Shown: piece after piece, positions 1 through 9,235 of the stretch | How the letters are laid out: every line of letters begins with the position of its first letter | Position numbering within the stretch: position 1 is the stretch's first letter | From: Phycisphaera sp. | GTDB taxonomy: Bacteria > Planctomycetota > Phycisphaerae > Phycisphaerales > UBA1924 | Assembly (NCBI GenBank): GCA_003712165.1 | Contig: RHLH01000001.1 | Location: 1,895,575-1,959,574, forward strand | Length of the DNA stretch: 64,000 nt | Reading direction: 5' to 3' | Position numbers and translations under genes: made by a program | The notes under the pieces: model-generated | Seen by the model: the letters and a program-made list of their open reading frames with translations, nothing else | Told to the model about the DNA's origin: nothing | Databases searched by the model: none

Positions 1-12
1 GAGTACACAGGA

Positions 13-2094
13 ATGACCACCAAAACTGTCCGTTTGTTCCGTCACACCGGCACCCTGACCGCCGCGGCCACTTTGCTCGTGTCGGCTGGATGCTCTACAT
101 CATCCAAGCCCGCAACCGAAAAAGCCGAGGCAGCGCCAGAAATCGGTGCGTATGCCGTCCTTGATGGCCAGCGCGTGGACGTCCCCCCCATGAAACTGGG
201 CAACCCGAGCACGATCGAAGCGATCCTCACCGAGGGCAAAAACAACAACCATGTCATGGATATCCTTGAGCATCTCTGCGGCGAGATCGGCCCGCGCCTC
301 TCTGGCTCGACGAACCTCGATATCGCTAACGATTGGTCCGCAAGGCAGTTCGAATCCTGGGGCCTTCAGAACGTCGAGAACCGCACATGGGGCACCGCCG
401 CGATCCGCTTTGACCGCGGCCCCTCGTCTGGAGCCATCGTCACGCGCGCAGGCGAAGAAGACGAGACGTACGAGGTCGAACGCGAGATCGAATTCACCAC
501 TCTCAGTTGGTCGCCCGGTACCGACGGTACCGTGCGCGGCAAAGTCGTCCGCATGCCCGAGACTCTCGACGAACTCGTCGCCGTCAAGGAAGATCTCTCA
601 GGCGCGTGGATGCTCGTCTCACCCTACCAAGGCGGGCGTCAGGGCATCCGCGGCGTAGGCGGATCAATGTCGGCGCGCCACGAGCTCCGGAACGACACGC
701 GACAGGCAATCGCAGAAGGCAAGATCCCCCAGCCCCCAGCGGAGTCGCCCTACCCCGATGACGCCATCAGCGGCCTCTGGGAAGGCACTATCTCAGGTCC
801 CGCGATCCCCGGCGGTGAAACTGAGGTCGCCATGGACGCGGTTATCGGCGCCGATGGTGTGCCCAAGGGCGTCATGGCGCTGCCAGCGTTCGACTTCACG
901 AGCCAGTTCGTTGAGCCGTCATACAGCGACGGCATCCTCACGTTCACGTGGAACACACCACAGGGCCCACAGCCCATGACCTTCGCGCCGCAGAGCAACG
1001 CACTCGACGCGGAGTTCCCGGTCGGCGAGGACACCTACGTCATCAAGATGATCCGCAACGAAGTCGAGGAGCAGCCGTTCGACGCTGGCGAGTACATCCT
1101 GCACCACGTGCTCGCCTCGAACCCCGCTGGGTTCATCTCGAGCTCCCGCGATGAGCGCGTCTGGACAACCTCGATTAAGCGCGGCAACGACCTGTTCGAG
1201 AACCTCACGATGGCTGACATCGGTCAGGACGTCGAGGTCAGCGTCCGCGACTCCGATTACCGCTACATCAACTCGGACCTCGCCGACGGCCAAGACGTGT
1301 TCGTCGAGTTCGACCTCGACCACACGATCACCGAGGGCCCGTTCGATATGTACAACACGATCGCCGAGATCCCGGGCACCGTGTGGCCAGACGAAGTCGT
1401 GATTGTCTCGGCGCACCTCGATTCATGGAACGGCCCCGGCAGCCAGGGCGTCGTGGACAACGGGACCGGATCGGCGGTCACACTTGAAGCCGCCCGCATC
1501 CTCGCAGCTGTCGGCGCTCAGCCCAAACGGACGATCCGCTTCATCCTCTGGACCGGCGAAGAGCAGGGCCTGCTCGGCTCGCGTGCGTACGTAGAGAGCC
1601 TGAGCGAGGAAGAACGCGCCAATATCTCGTGCGTCTTTGTGGACGACGGTGGTACCAACTACGAGGGCGGATTGGTCTGCCCGCCGTGGATGTTCGACTA
1701 TCTCGCCGCAGCAACAGCTTCGACCAACGGGCAGTTCTTCAGCAAAACAGACGAAACCCGCCTGCTGCACGACGATAACCCGGACAACGACGCACGCGCC
1801 GGCTGGATGGACGTCAACCTGCGCTCGGTCGATGAGATGCCCCAGGGCGGTGGGTCGGATCACGCCTCGTTCAACCGCGTGGGCATCCCGGGCTTCTACT
1901 GGGATGAGATCGGACGCGCGAACTACCGCTACGGCTGGCACACGCAGAACGACAAGCTCGACCTGGCCATCGAGGAGTACCTCGTTCAGTCGTCCACCAA
2001 TGCGGCTCTCGTGGCATACAACCTCGCCTGCGCCCCGTCGCTGCTCCCGAGAGAACCCGTGGAAACTGACGAGATCGCCGAGGCAGGGCGCTAA
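13..2094 (+). CDS. M28 family zinc metallopeptidase, lipoprotein
   Basis: 693 residues. The N-terminus is a lipoprotein signal: charged start, hydrophobic stretch and lipobox VSAGC with Cys near residue 27, so it is probably anchored in an outer-facing membrane. The peptidase core is C-terminal: SAHLDSW (about 467) followed by VVDNGTG, then WTGEEQGLLGS and FVDDGG, and the last ligand in GGSDHASFNRVGIPGF. These match the paired-zinc sites of M28 aminopeptidases and carboxypeptidases. The first 450 residues include an inserted PA-like region common in this family. Exported di-zinc exopeptidase activity is inferred; substrate unknown. The gene ends 20 bases before ruvB on the same strand. Confidence 0.9.
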   Translation: MTTKTVRLFRHTGTLTAAATLLVSAGCSTSSKPATEKAEAAPEIGAYAVLDGQRVDVPPMKLGNPSTIEAILTEGKNNNHVMDILEHLCGEIGPRLSGSTNLDIANDWSARQFESWGLQNVENRTWGTAAIRFDRGPSSGAIVTRAGEEDETYEVEREIEFTTLSWSPGTDGTVRGKVVRMPETLDELVAVKEDLSGAWMLVSPYQGGRQGIRGVGGSMSARHELRNDTRQAIAEGKIPQPPAESPYPDDAISGLWEGTISGPAIPGGETEVAMDAVIGADGVPKGVMALPAFDFTSQFVEPSYSDGILTFTWNTPQGPQPMTFAPQSNALDAEFPVGEDTYVIKMIRNEVEEQPFDAGEYILHHVLASNPAGFISSSRDERVWTTSIKRGNDLFENLTMADIGQDVEVSVRDSDYRYINSDLADGQDVFVEFDLDHTITEGPFDMYNTIAEIPGTVWPDEVVIVSAHLDSWNGPGSQGVVDNGTGSAVTLEAARILAAVGAQPKRTIRFILWTGEEQGLLGSRAYVESLSEEERANISCVFVDDGGTNYEGGLVCPPWMFDYLAAATASTNGQFFSKTDETRLLHDDNPDNDARAGWMDVNLRSVDEMPQGGGSDHASFNRVGIPGFYWDEIGRANYRYGWHTQNDKLDLAIEEYLVQSSTNAALVAYNLACAPSLLPREPVETDEIAEAGR

Positions 2095-2114
2095 CAAACA
2101 GCTACACTCTGCCC

Positions 2115-3146
2115 ATGGCGACGGAACGCCTCATGAGCCCGGACACGCTGCCCGCCGAGATCGATCAGGCCGGCAACGCCCTACGACCCTCGCGGATCGA
2201 GGAGTACATCGGTCAGCGTGAGCTGATCGAGAGGCTGTCCATCGCCATCGAGGCGGGCCAGCAGCGATCAGAACCCATGGAGCACGTCCTCCTGCACGGC
2301 CCACCCGGGCTCGGCAAGACCACGCTCGCGCACGTCATCGCCAACGAGATGGGTTCCAAGGTCCACGCGACCTCGGGACCAGCACTTGCTCGCGGGACAG
2401 ATCTCGTTGCGACGCTCACGCGCCTCGAAGCCAACGACGTCCTGTTCATCGACGAGATCCACCGCCTGCCGGTCGCGGTCGAGGAATTTATCTATCCCGC
2501 GATGGAGGACTTCCGGATCGATGTCACGATCGACTCCGGGCTGCACGCCCAGACGGTCCAGATCAAGTGCAAGCCGTTCACACTGATCGGCGCGACGACC
2601 CGCGCCGGGCTGCTCAGCTCTCCGCTCCGATCACGCTTCGGCCTCGTGCACCATCTCAGGTACTACGAAAACGACGACCTCCTGCGAATCCTGCTCCGCT
2701 CAGCGGGCATTCTTGGGATGCGGACGCCCTGCGAAACATCGATGCTGCTCATCGCGAGCCGAAGCCGGGGAACGCCTCGGATCGCAAACAGGCTGCTCCG
2801 GCGTGTGCGCGATTACGCGGATGTGCGAGCTTCGGGCGAGGTCTCAGTCGCGGTCGTCGAACAAGCTCTCAGCCTGGAAGGGATCGACGAGCTCGGCATG
2901 GACGAACTCGACAGGGCGTACCTCGGCACCATCGCCTCGACTTATTCAGGCGGCCCGGTCGGCCTCGAGGCGGTCGCTGCGACGATGAACCAGGACGTGG
3001 GCACCCTCGAGGACGTGGTTGAGCCTTTCCTGCTCCAGAATGGCTTTCTGGCCCGGACCAAGCGCGGGCGCATGCTGACCAAAGCCGCTGCGGATCACCT
3101 GGGCGTCAAGGCGCCGGCGATCGGTGACGATGCTCTCTTCGAGTAA
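2115..3146 (+). CDS. ruvB: Holliday junction branch migration helicase RuvB
   Basis: 343 residues, the usual RuvB length. It is the AAA+ motor that, with RuvA, drives branch migration of Holliday junctions in recombination repair. Visible motifs: EEYIGQ near the start, Walker A GPPGLGKTTLAH, Walker B LFIDEIHRL, sensor GATTRAGLLSSPLRSRFG with the arginine finger, and a C-terminal winged helix with STYSGGPVGLEA. The ATG at 2115 was chosen; a second Met follows six codons later. No ruvA or ruvC is beside it. It converges on the gene at 3174 with no clear terminator. Confidence 0.97.
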   Translation: MATERLMSPDTLPAEIDQAGNALRPSRIEEYIGQRELIERLSIAIEAGQQRSEPMEHVLLHGPPGLGKTTLAHVIANEMGSKVHATSGPALARGTDLVATLTRLEANDVLFIDEIHRLPVAVEEFIYPAMEDFRIDVTIDSGLHAQTVQIKCKPFTLIGATTRAGLLSSPLRSRFGLVHHLRYYENDDLLRILLRSAGILGMRTPCETSMLLIASRSRGTPRIANRLLRRVRDYADVRASGEVSVAVVEQALSLEGIDELGMDELDRAYLGTIASTYSGGPVGLEAVAATMNQDVGTLEDVVEPFLLQNGFLARTKRGRMLTKAAADHLGVKAPAIGDDALFE

Positions 3147-3173
3147 GAATCGAATGAAACTCGGCTTGCTTGC

Positions 3174-3932
3174 TTAGCGCTTCGAGCCGGTGGGCTGAAG
3201 AGCAGCGGACGCGTCCTCGTCGAGGTAAAGGAAGCAGCCGCAGTTCGAGCAGGTCGTCAACGTGCCCGAGAGAAGCCTGCTGAGCAGTTCGACGGGCAGG
3301 GACATCATGCAGCTTGCGCAGCTGATCTCGTGGCGGCGCTTGTCGATGATCTCGACACCGGCCATCGCGTCTTCGTCACGCTCAGAGAGCAGACGCTGAA
3401 GCTCAGAGAGCGTCTTCGGGTTGACCTCGCTTGCGAGTTGATCGCGCTCGGCTTCGAGTTCCTTAACGCGGTCCTTGATCTCATTGTGGCGTGTATCGCG
3501 GTCCTGCTGCGCAACATCGCGAACCTTGACGCGTTCGTCCTTGCTCGTCGAGGACTGATCGATCTCGGTCTTGATCGCGTCGGCCTGCTCGATGAGCTTG
3601 AGGACTTCTTCCTCGACCCGGCCCCGCTCGATTTTGAGCGCGTTGACCTCGACAAGGAACGCCTGGTATTCCTTGTTGGTCCGCGCGACATTCATCTCCT
3701 CACGGAGCTTTGCCATCCGCTCGTCTATGCGAGCCATCTCGTCTTCATTCTCTTTGGTGGACGCCTGGATCTGGCGGAGCTGCGATTCGAGCGAGCTCTT
3801 CTGCTGGTCGATCGCGCCCAGCTGACGCTCCTGCTCGGAGAGGAAGCGTTCAGCGGCCCCCAGTCTGGATTGAAGTCCTCGGAGCTTCTGCTCCGCCTGG
3901 TAGACTGCCAACAGCTTCATCGTTTCGTTCAT
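3174..3932 (-). CDS. Coiled-coil protein with C-terminal C4 zinc ribbon
   Basis: About 252 residues from the ATG at 3932. Most of the protein is a long heptad-rich coiled coil (roughly 1-185). The C-terminus holds two CxxC pairs, CASC and CSNC, forming a C4 zinc ribbon. This is the architecture of the widespread bacterial zf-RING_7 family (known: CT398 of Chlamydia is a structural example), whose role is unsettled. An upstream in-frame ATG at 3971 overlaps a likely -10 element, and GGAGG precedes the ATG at 3932, so the later start is preferred. It lies downstream of purA-uppS-cdsA but seems to have its own promoter. Confidence 0.8.
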   Translation of the reverse strand: MNETMKLLAVYQAEQKLRGLQSRLGAAERFLSEQERQLGAIDQQKSSLESQLRQIQASTKENEDEMARIDERMAKLREEMNVARTNKEYQAFLVEVNALKIERGRVEEEVLKLIEQADAIKTEIDQSSTSKDERVKVRDVAQQDRDTRHNEIKDRVKELEAERDQLASEVNPKTLSELQRLLSERDEDAMAGVEIIDKRRHEISCASCMMSLPVELLSRLLSGTLTTCSNCGCFLYLDEDASAALQPTGSKR

Positions 3933-3969
3933 GCCCGCCTGGTCCTCCCGAGCGGCTTTGCCGCCTGCC

Positions 3970-3999
3970 ATTCTAGCACAGGGCCCCCCGCTGCGTCAC
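3970..3999 (-). promoter_or_regulatory. Probable sigma-70 promoter with extended -10
   Basis: On the minus strand the string TGCTAGAAT gives an extended -10 (TAGAAT at 3970-3975) for the zinc-ribbon gene. The -35 is weak (GTGACG about 18 bases upstream). The same GTGCTAGAAT occurs before the RNase P RNA at 26571-26576. Confidence 0.45.
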
Positions 4000-4018
4000 G
4001 CGCCGAGTGCACACACAA

Positions 4019-4864
4019 TCACGAAGCGCTAATCGCGCTGAGCATCCAGTACGCGAAAGGCCCGACGAGAAGCAGGGAATCCATGACATCAAGCCAGCCG
4101 CCGAAGCCCGGGATCGAGGAACTCGAGTCCTTCTTGCCCGCGTCGCGCTTGAACAGGCTTGCTGTCAGATCTCCCAATTGGCCGAGCAGCCCGATGACCG
4201 CGCCCATGCCCAGAGCGAGTGGATACCCCACCCCCGTAGATACTCCGCCAAGGCTGAGCAGGTACACACCGAGTGCACATATCAGCGAGGAAGTCACGAG
4301 CCCTCCGACAAGACCCTCCCAGGTCTTTCCTGGGCTGAGCCAGGGGATGAGCTTGTGCTTGCCGAGCGATCTGCCCGTGAAGTACGCGCCGATGTCGCAT
4401 GACTTTGTCACAAGCACGAGCCAGAGCACGATCCAGGGCGAGTTCGAGATGCACAGAGTGAGCCAGAACGAGCTCTGCACGCCCAGATAGACGAACACGA
4501 GCATCACGCCGCCCGCTGCCGCGACCACGCCTTCGATCGTGCGATGTCTGACGTGGGTGAGCAGCGCGATAATCATCACCATCACCGCGAGCGTGCCTAG
4601 CGCCCTGGGTTCATCGGTCCAGAGCGTTGTGCCGAGCAGCCCCGCCAGGCTCGACACGAGGCAGATTGGTGTCGCGACTTGGACGTTGTTGGCCTTGAGA
4701 ATCCGCGAGAGCTCCCAGGCGGTCATCATGATGATGAGCGAGATGCCCACACCGAACGCGATGCCCTTGGCGCCGGTCTCTGAATGAACAACATCGTCCA
4801 GCCAAACCATCAGGAAGGCGGCGAAGATCATCACCGGGCCCAGGATGAGACGCTGCTTGAGCAC
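4019..4864 (-). CDS. cdsA: Phosphatidate cytidylyltransferase
   Basis: 281 residues. It makes CDP-diacylglycerol from CTP and phosphatidic acid, the branch-point step of phospholipid synthesis, in the inner membrane. There are about eight hydrophobic segments and the C-terminal CDP-DG signature: GKTWEGLVGG, then LGDLTASLFKRDAGKKDSS and PGFGGWLDVMDS. The start is GTG at 4864, overlapping the uppS stop (TAGTG), which implies translational coupling. The order purA-uppS-cdsA on one strand links isoprenoid carrier and phospholipid synthesis, a common bacterial arrangement for uppS-cdsA. Confidence 0.93.
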   Translation of the reverse strand: MLKQRLILGPVMIFAAFLMVWLDDVVHSETGAKGIAFGVGISLIIMMTAWELSRILKANNVQVATPICLVSSLAGLLGTTLWTDEPRALGTLAVMVMIIALLTHVRHRTIEGVVAAAGGVMLVFVYLGVQSSFWLTLCISNSPWIVLWLVLVTKSCDIGAYFTGRSLGKHKLIPWLSPGKTWEGLVGGLVTSSLICALGVYLLSLGGVSTGVGYPLALGMGAVIGLLGQLGDLTASLFKRDAGKKDSSSSIPGFGGWLDVMDSLLLVGPFAYWMLSAISAS

Positions 4865-5721
4865 TACTTCCCCTTGCTCAGCCCGCCGAAGCGTCGGTCC
4901 CGCGCCGCGTACGCACGGATCGCGTTGTGAAGATCTTCTTCCATGAACTCGGGCCAGAGGGTGTTGGTGACGTAGAGCTCGGCGTAACTGATCTGCCAGA
5001 GCAGGTAGTTGCTGATCCGCATCTCCCCCGCCGTTCTGATCAGCAGGTCTGGATCGGGCATGCCCGCGGTGTACAGCGAATCAGTGAACAGGTCCGCGTC
5101 GATGTCTTCAGGCGCGATCTCGCCTCTCGTGGCTCTTTGCGCGAGCGAGCGAGCTGCATCGAGGATCTCCTCGCGTGAGCCGTAGTTGATCGCCAGACAG
5201 AGTGTGGGCCCGTTCGAAGAGTTCTCGTGGGTCTTCGTCACCAGCGTGTCCAGCGCGTCGAGGACGCCTTCTGGGAGCCCGTCTCGCCTGCCAATCACAC
5301 GGACGCGGATCTTGTGTTCGAGCAGTTCGGGCAACTGGCTGTGGCAATACAACTCACAGAGCGCCATGAGGTCGCGGATCTCGTCCTCCGGGCGTTTCCA
5401 GTTCTCGGTGCTGAACGAGTACAGCGTGACATACTCGACACCGATGCGCCCGGCCTCGGCGATGACCCTGCGGACAGTCTCGGCGCCGTGTTGATGACCA
5501 AACTGCCTGGGTTTGTCCTGCTTGACAGCCCACCTGCCGTTGCCGTCCATGATAATTGCGATGTGTCTCGGGATCCTGCTCGGGCTGACATCGGAAAGGT
5601 GCTTGAGCGGATCAGCCTCGGGCATGACCTTGGCAATCCGGGCAAGAACTGCCCTGTCTTGCTCGCTCAGAGCTGCGTTGCTCTCGACTGAATCACCCAA
5701 AGGAGCCAACCCCCGCTTCAT
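4864..5721 (-). CDS. uppS: Isoprenyl transferase (undecaprenyl diphosphate synthase type)
   Basis: About 285 residues. It condenses isopentenyl diphosphate onto farnesyl diphosphate in cis to make the C55 carrier lipid for cell-wall and surface glycans. Catalytic IIMDGNGRWA lies near residue 58, with YSFSTENWKRP and the terminal substrate-binding RTAGEMRISNYLLWQ and E-LYVT region. There is an N-terminal extension of about 50 residues relative to short family members. ATG at 5721 is preferred; an in-frame TTG lies at 5727. The start lies inside the 3' end of purA (overlap about 29 bases). Confidence 0.93.
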   Translation of the reverse strand: MKRGLAPLGDSVESNAALSEQDRAVLARIAKVMPEADPLKHLSDVSPSRIPRHIAIIMDGNGRWAVKQDKPRQFGHQHGAETVRRVIAEAGRIGVEYVTLYSFSTENWKRPEDEIRDLMALCELYCHSQLPELLEHKIRVRVIGRRDGLPEGVLDALDTLVTKTHENSSNGPTLCLAINYGSREEILDAARSLAQRATRGEIAPEDIDADLFTDSLYTAGMPDPDLLIRTAGEMRISNYLLWQISYAELYVTNTLWPEFMEEDLHNAIRAYAARDRRFGGLSKGK

Positions 5722-7036
5722 GCTCAACCAAAATCGTCTGCTCTCGATCCGGACCTACACCGACAATCGAAATTGGCACTCCAACGAACGACTGGATCCT
5801 GTCGATGTACGCCCGGGCCTCGCTCGGAAGGTCACCGAACGAACGAGCACCAGTGATCTCTTCATCGAATCCCGGGAGTGACTCGTAGACCGGGAGGACC
5901 GTGTCGAGCGACGCCGATGCTGGATCGAAATCGATCGTCTGCTCGCCGTCGATCTCGTACGCGGTGCAGACCTTGAGTTCATCGAAACCGGAGAGGACAT
6001 CCAGGAGTGTGAGCGCGATCTCGGAGACACCGTTGATTCGCGCCGAGTAGCGGAGCGCAACGAGATCGAGCCAGCCGATGCGTCGTGGTCTTCCGGTCGT
6101 CGTGCCGAATTCTCGGCCACGCTCACGGATCAGATCGCCCGTCGCGTCGGTCAGCTCGGTCGGCATGGGCCCTGCGCCGACACGGGTCTGGTACGCCTTG
6201 GCGATGCCGATGACTCTGCCGACGACAGAAGCCGGCACTCCTGAGCCCGGTGCGATCCCGAGGGCGCTCGCGGATGAGCTCGTAACGAAAGGATACGTGC
6301 CGTGATCGACATCAAGCAGTGTTGCGTTGGCGCCTTCGAACAGGAGCTTGCGTCCTTGTTCGAGATGGCCGTGCAGCAGGATCGTGGAATCAGTGATACG
6401 GCTCTTGAGCTTGTCACCCCAACCGAGCGCGATCTCAATGAGAGCCTCCTCATCAAGGGCATCGGTGGCATCTGGCGCCCAGCGTTCGAGCATCGGACGC
6501 TTGAAAGCCAGAGCTGCTCTGACGCGTTCCCTTAGGAGATCGGGATTGAGCAGATCGCCGATCCGAACAGCAGATGCCCGCTGGACTTTTTCTGCGTATG
6601 CAGGCCCGATGCCTCGCCCGGTTGTCCCCACGGCCTTGCTGCCCAGGCTGTCCGCCAATGCCCGCTCACGAGCCGCGTCCTCTGCCTTGTGGTACGGCAT
6701 CACGACATGAGCCCGGCTCGAAACCACGACACGTGTGCAGTCCACGCCCTCTGCTGTGAGTCCGTCGAGCTCTTTGAGCAGCTGCTCCGGATCAACGACG
6801 ACCCCGTTGGCGATGATCGAATCGCAGCCCTCTCGGAGCACGCCAGATGGGATCAGATGGAGTGCGAAACGCTTACCATTGACCACAACGGAGTGTCCGG
6901 CGTTGGCGCCGCCGTTGTATCGGACGATGGCATCGAACTCAGAGGCGAGCAGGTCGACGACCTTGCCCTTGCCCTCGTCGCCCCACTGCATCCCCACGAC
7001 GGCTAGCGAATCCCGGTTATAGCTGAGGGTGTTCAC
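5693..7036 (-). CDS. purA: Adenylosuccinate synthetase
   Basis: 447 residues. It ligates IMP and aspartate using GTP, the first committed step from IMP to AMP. The phosphate-binding motif VGMQWGDEGKGKVVD is near residue 15 and includes catalytic Asp and Lys. The IMP loop YNGGANAGHSVVV, the GTTGRGIGPAYAEK motif and TTTGRPRRIGWLD are all present. It starts with GTG at 7036. It is the first gene of a run with uppS and cdsA, and is divergent from the small zinc-ribbon gene at 7175. Confidence 0.96.
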   Translation of the reverse strand: MNTLSYNRDSLAVVGMQWGDEGKGKVVDLLASEFDAIVRYNGGANAGHSVVVNGKRFALHLIPSGVLREGCDSIIANGVVVDPEQLLKELDGLTAEGVDCTRVVVSSRAHVVMPYHKAEDAARERALADSLGSKAVGTTGRGIGPAYAEKVQRASAVRIGDLLNPDLLRERVRAALAFKRPMLERWAPDATDALDEEALIEIALGWGDKLKSRITDSTILLHGHLEQGRKLLFEGANATLLDVDHGTYPFVTSSSASALGIAPGSGVPASVVGRVIGIAKAYQTRVGAGPMPTELTDATGDLIRERGREFGTTTGRPRRIGWLDLVALRYSARINGVSEIALTLLDVLSGFDELKVCTAYEIDGEQTIDFDPASASLDTVLPVYESLPGFDEEITGARSFGDLPSEARAYIDRIQSFVGVPISIVGVGPDREQTILVEHEAGVGSFG

Positions 7037-7118
7037 CGGTGATTGTTGGCCTCAATTTGGACGGGGCAATACTCGTCCGAGAACTTCACATCGCACAAGA
7101 AAGTCCTGTCCTTCTCAC

Positions 7119-7136
7119 CCCCGAGGTTATTCGGGG
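7119..7136 (+). other. Short hairpin before the small zinc-ribbon gene
   Basis: CCCCGA, a six-base loop and TCGGGG form a perfect stem between the divergent starts of purA and the gene at 7175. It lies about 40 bases upstream of that start, so it could sit in its leader. No T-run follows on the plus strand. Confidence 0.4.
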
Positions 7137-7174
7137 CAGCTGTATGGCCGAGGTGATGCCAGGAGAGTTTCGTC

Positions 7175-7351
7175 ATGTCGCAAACCATCCGCATCATGTG
7201 CCCCAATCTGGCTTGTAGGAAGCTGCTCGCCGTCCCGGAGTCGGCTCGCTCCAAGACCGTTCGCTGCAAGGCGTGCCACACGGCCATCCGTGTGCCAGAT
7301 GCACAAACCCAGCAAACCACGAACGAGACGTCAGCCGAAAAGGCCAGCTAA
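7175..7351 (+). CDS. Small zinc-ribbon protein (58 residues)
   Basis: A 58-residue protein with a good ribosome site (AGGAGAG at 7161-7167). It has MCPNLACRKLLAVPES near the start and VRCKACHTAIRVP further on, giving two Cys pairs (C-x4-C and C-x2-C). This resembles the MJ0042-type zinc ribbon found at the N-termini of larger planctomycete membrane proteins, but here it stands alone with a hydrophilic Thr/Glu/Ala tail. A nucleic-acid or protein-binding role is only a guess. It converges on the FHA gene, with 21 bases between the stop codons. Confidence 0.75.
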   Translation: MSQTIRIMCPNLACRKLLAVPESARSKTVRCKACHTAIRVPDAQTQQTTNETSAEKAS

Positions 7352-7372
7352 GCAGCACGGACTAGGTCCGGC

Positions 7373-7903
7373 TCAGAGCGCGGGCTGGTCATCGTCTTCA
7401 TCGTCACCATCAAAGTCGAAATCGAAGTCGAGCAAACTGCTGTCGTCTGAGTCGCCGCCGGCCATCATGTCGATGTCCGAGTCGTCCGGTGCCCCCCCGG
7501 CAAGCTTGGCCGCGGCCTCGGCAGCATTGCCCGAGAGCCCGGCGTGTGTCTTGGGTTTCACCTCGACTCCGCCCCGGGCGTAAACGTCTTCAGGGTCCAG
7601 ATCTGATGGCTCGCTATCGATCACGAGCGCGAAGACCGCAGGCCCGACGGCGATCAAGTCACCCGCCGAGAGCTCGGCCTCCTCGACTCGCTCCTTGTTG
7701 ACGAATGTGCCGTTGCTTGAGCCCATGTCGCGGACGGTGATGCTGCCGTCCTCGATGACGAATTCGCAATGCTGACGCGAAACGCTCGGCAAAGGGATAC
7801 GCAACTCGCAGCCGGCCTCCCGGCCCACGACAAGGCGTGACTTGCGCAGGACGATCTCCTGCGAGCTCCCGTTTTCCTTCACGATCAGTAGGGTCGCATC
7901 CAC
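7373..7903 (-). CDS. FHA domain protein with acidic tail
   Basis: 176 residues. An N-terminal FHA domain (about 1-95) shows GRE, SVSRQHC and SSNGTFVN, the residues that contact phosphothreonine in this fold. The C-terminal half is low-complexity and acidic, ending in an Asp-rich run with Phe-Asp alternation. It probably reads Ser/Thr kinase output; kinases of this type occur in the window (46493). It is divergent from hemW with a 78-base gap. Confidence 0.87.
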   Translation of the reverse strand: MDATLLIVKENGSSQEIVLRKSRLVVGREAGCELRIPLPSVSRQHCEFVIEDGSITVRDMGSSNGTFVNKERVEEAELSAGDLIAVGPAVFALVIDSEPSDLDPEDVYARGGVEVKPKTHAGLSGNAAEAAAKLAGGAPDDSDIDMMAGGDSDDSSLLDFDFDFDGDDEDDDQPAL

Positions 7904-7981
7904 GGCCGGTATATCCTTCGTACTGCGGCTCGCCGATGGGGGAATCGCGAGCCACTCGCGACGATCAGCCCCCCGCAGAGC

Positions 7982-9235
7982 GTGACCGACTTGTCTGACG
8001 ATACAGCATTATCCCGCTTACGGCAATTGGAAGCTGCCTCCGCGAAGATTCCTGTCAGGGATGCGCTCGCCCAACCAGGCAGGCCCGGCGTTTCGTCCAT
8101 CTACATCCACATCCCGTTCTGCTCTCATAAATGCCACTACTGCGACTTCTACAGCTTCGTTGACAGCCGCGATCGTCAAAGGGCGTTTACGAGCAGGCTG
8201 ATCCGAGAGCTTGCCTCGCTTGCGCCGTTGGCTGGCCCGGTCCAGACCATCTTCGTGGGTGGAGGAACCCCGAGCCTTCTGAAAGCCGAACTCTGGCAAG
8301 AACTGCTGGCGTCGCTGCAAGAGACGTACGACCTGTCTCCGTTTCTCAAGGGCGACGGCGAGTTCACGGTCGAGTGCAACCCGGAGAGTGTCTCGGAGGA
8401 ACTTCTAGGCGTCTTGAAATCCGGCGGTGTTAACCGGATCAGCATGGGGGCCCAGAGCTTCAATCCCGAACACCTCAAGACGCTTGAGAGACTGCACAAC
8501 CCCGCGAGCGTGCCCGTCGCCGTTGAACTCGTTCGGAATGCTGGCATCGATCGGGTGTCTGTGGATCTGATCTACGCGATCCCGGGGCAGAGCCTGCAGG
8601 ATCTTGAACACGATCTGCGCCACGCACTGGCGATGCCCATCGAGCATCTGTCCTGTTATGAGCTCACCTACGAGCCGAATACCGCTATGACGAAGCGCCT
8701 CGGGATGGGCGAGTTCGTGCGCACACCGGAGGAACTCGAGATCGAGATGTTCGAACTCGTGGGAGCCATGGCGACGCAGGCAGGGTTTGAGCGGTACGAG
8801 GTCAGCAACTACGCCAAGCCCGGGTGCGAATGCAGGCACAACCTGGCGTACTGGAAGCAAGATGAGTGGATCGCAGCGGGTCCCTCGGCATCGGCGCACA
8901 TCGGAGGACACAGGTACAAAAACGTACCGAGGCTGGAGTCCTACCTCACGGGCGATGACGAGGGCTTCGCGATGATCGTTGACCACGAGCCGCCCGATCC
9001 TGTGCGCCTCGTCCAAGAGAAGCTGATGACCGGCCTTCGCCTGAGGGAAGGTCTCGACGTGGATTCGCTGCTGGAGAATCTCAACGCGGCGAACGCGAGA
9101 CGAGTCCGTGAGACAGCAACTGAGTTCGAGAACCTGGGGCAGCTTGAGCGCACAGAAGGACGGTGGAAGCTCACGCCCTCAGGCGTTCTCCTCGCCGACG
9201 GCATCGCCGGGAGCCTCCTGAGCGTCATCGCCTGA
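7982..9235 (+). CDS. hemW: HemW-like radical SAM protein
   Basis: 417 residues. Radical SAM core with the cluster motif CSHKCHYCDFY near residue 47, GGGTPSLL, ECNPES and the RISMGAQSF strand, then the HemW C-terminal domain. Known role: HemW binds heme and is proposed to insert it into respiratory proteins; it lacks the extra Cys of true oxygen-independent coproporphyrinogen oxidase, matching what is seen here. Start is GTG at 7982 with a weak ribosome site; about 35 residues precede the core. Its 3' end overlaps the convergent RluA gene by 57 bases. Confidence 0.9.
   Translation: MTDLSDDTALSRLRQLEAASAKIPVRDALAQPGRPGVSSIYIHIPFCSHKCHYCDFYSFVDSRDRQRAFTSRLIRELASLAPLAGPVQTIFVGGGTPSLLKAELWQELLASLQETYDLSPFLKGDGEFTVECNPESVSEELLGVLKSGGVNRISMGAQSFNPEHLKTLERLHNPASVPVAVELVRNAGIDRVSVDLIYAIPGQSLQDLEHDLRHALAMPIEHLSCYELTYEPNTAMTKRLGMGEFVRTPEELEIEMFELVGAMATQAGFERYEVSNYAKPGCECRHNLAYWKQDEWIAAGPSASAHIGGHRYKNVPRLESYLTGDDEGFAMIVDHEPPDPVRLVQEKLMTGLRLREGLDVDSLLENLNAANARRVRETATEFENLGQLERTEGRWKLTPSGVLLADGIAGSLLSVIA

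Noticed and set aside
3330-4490. 386-residue frame across the zinc-ribbon and cdsA genes
   Set aside because: Antisense to two well-supported genes and spans their boundary.
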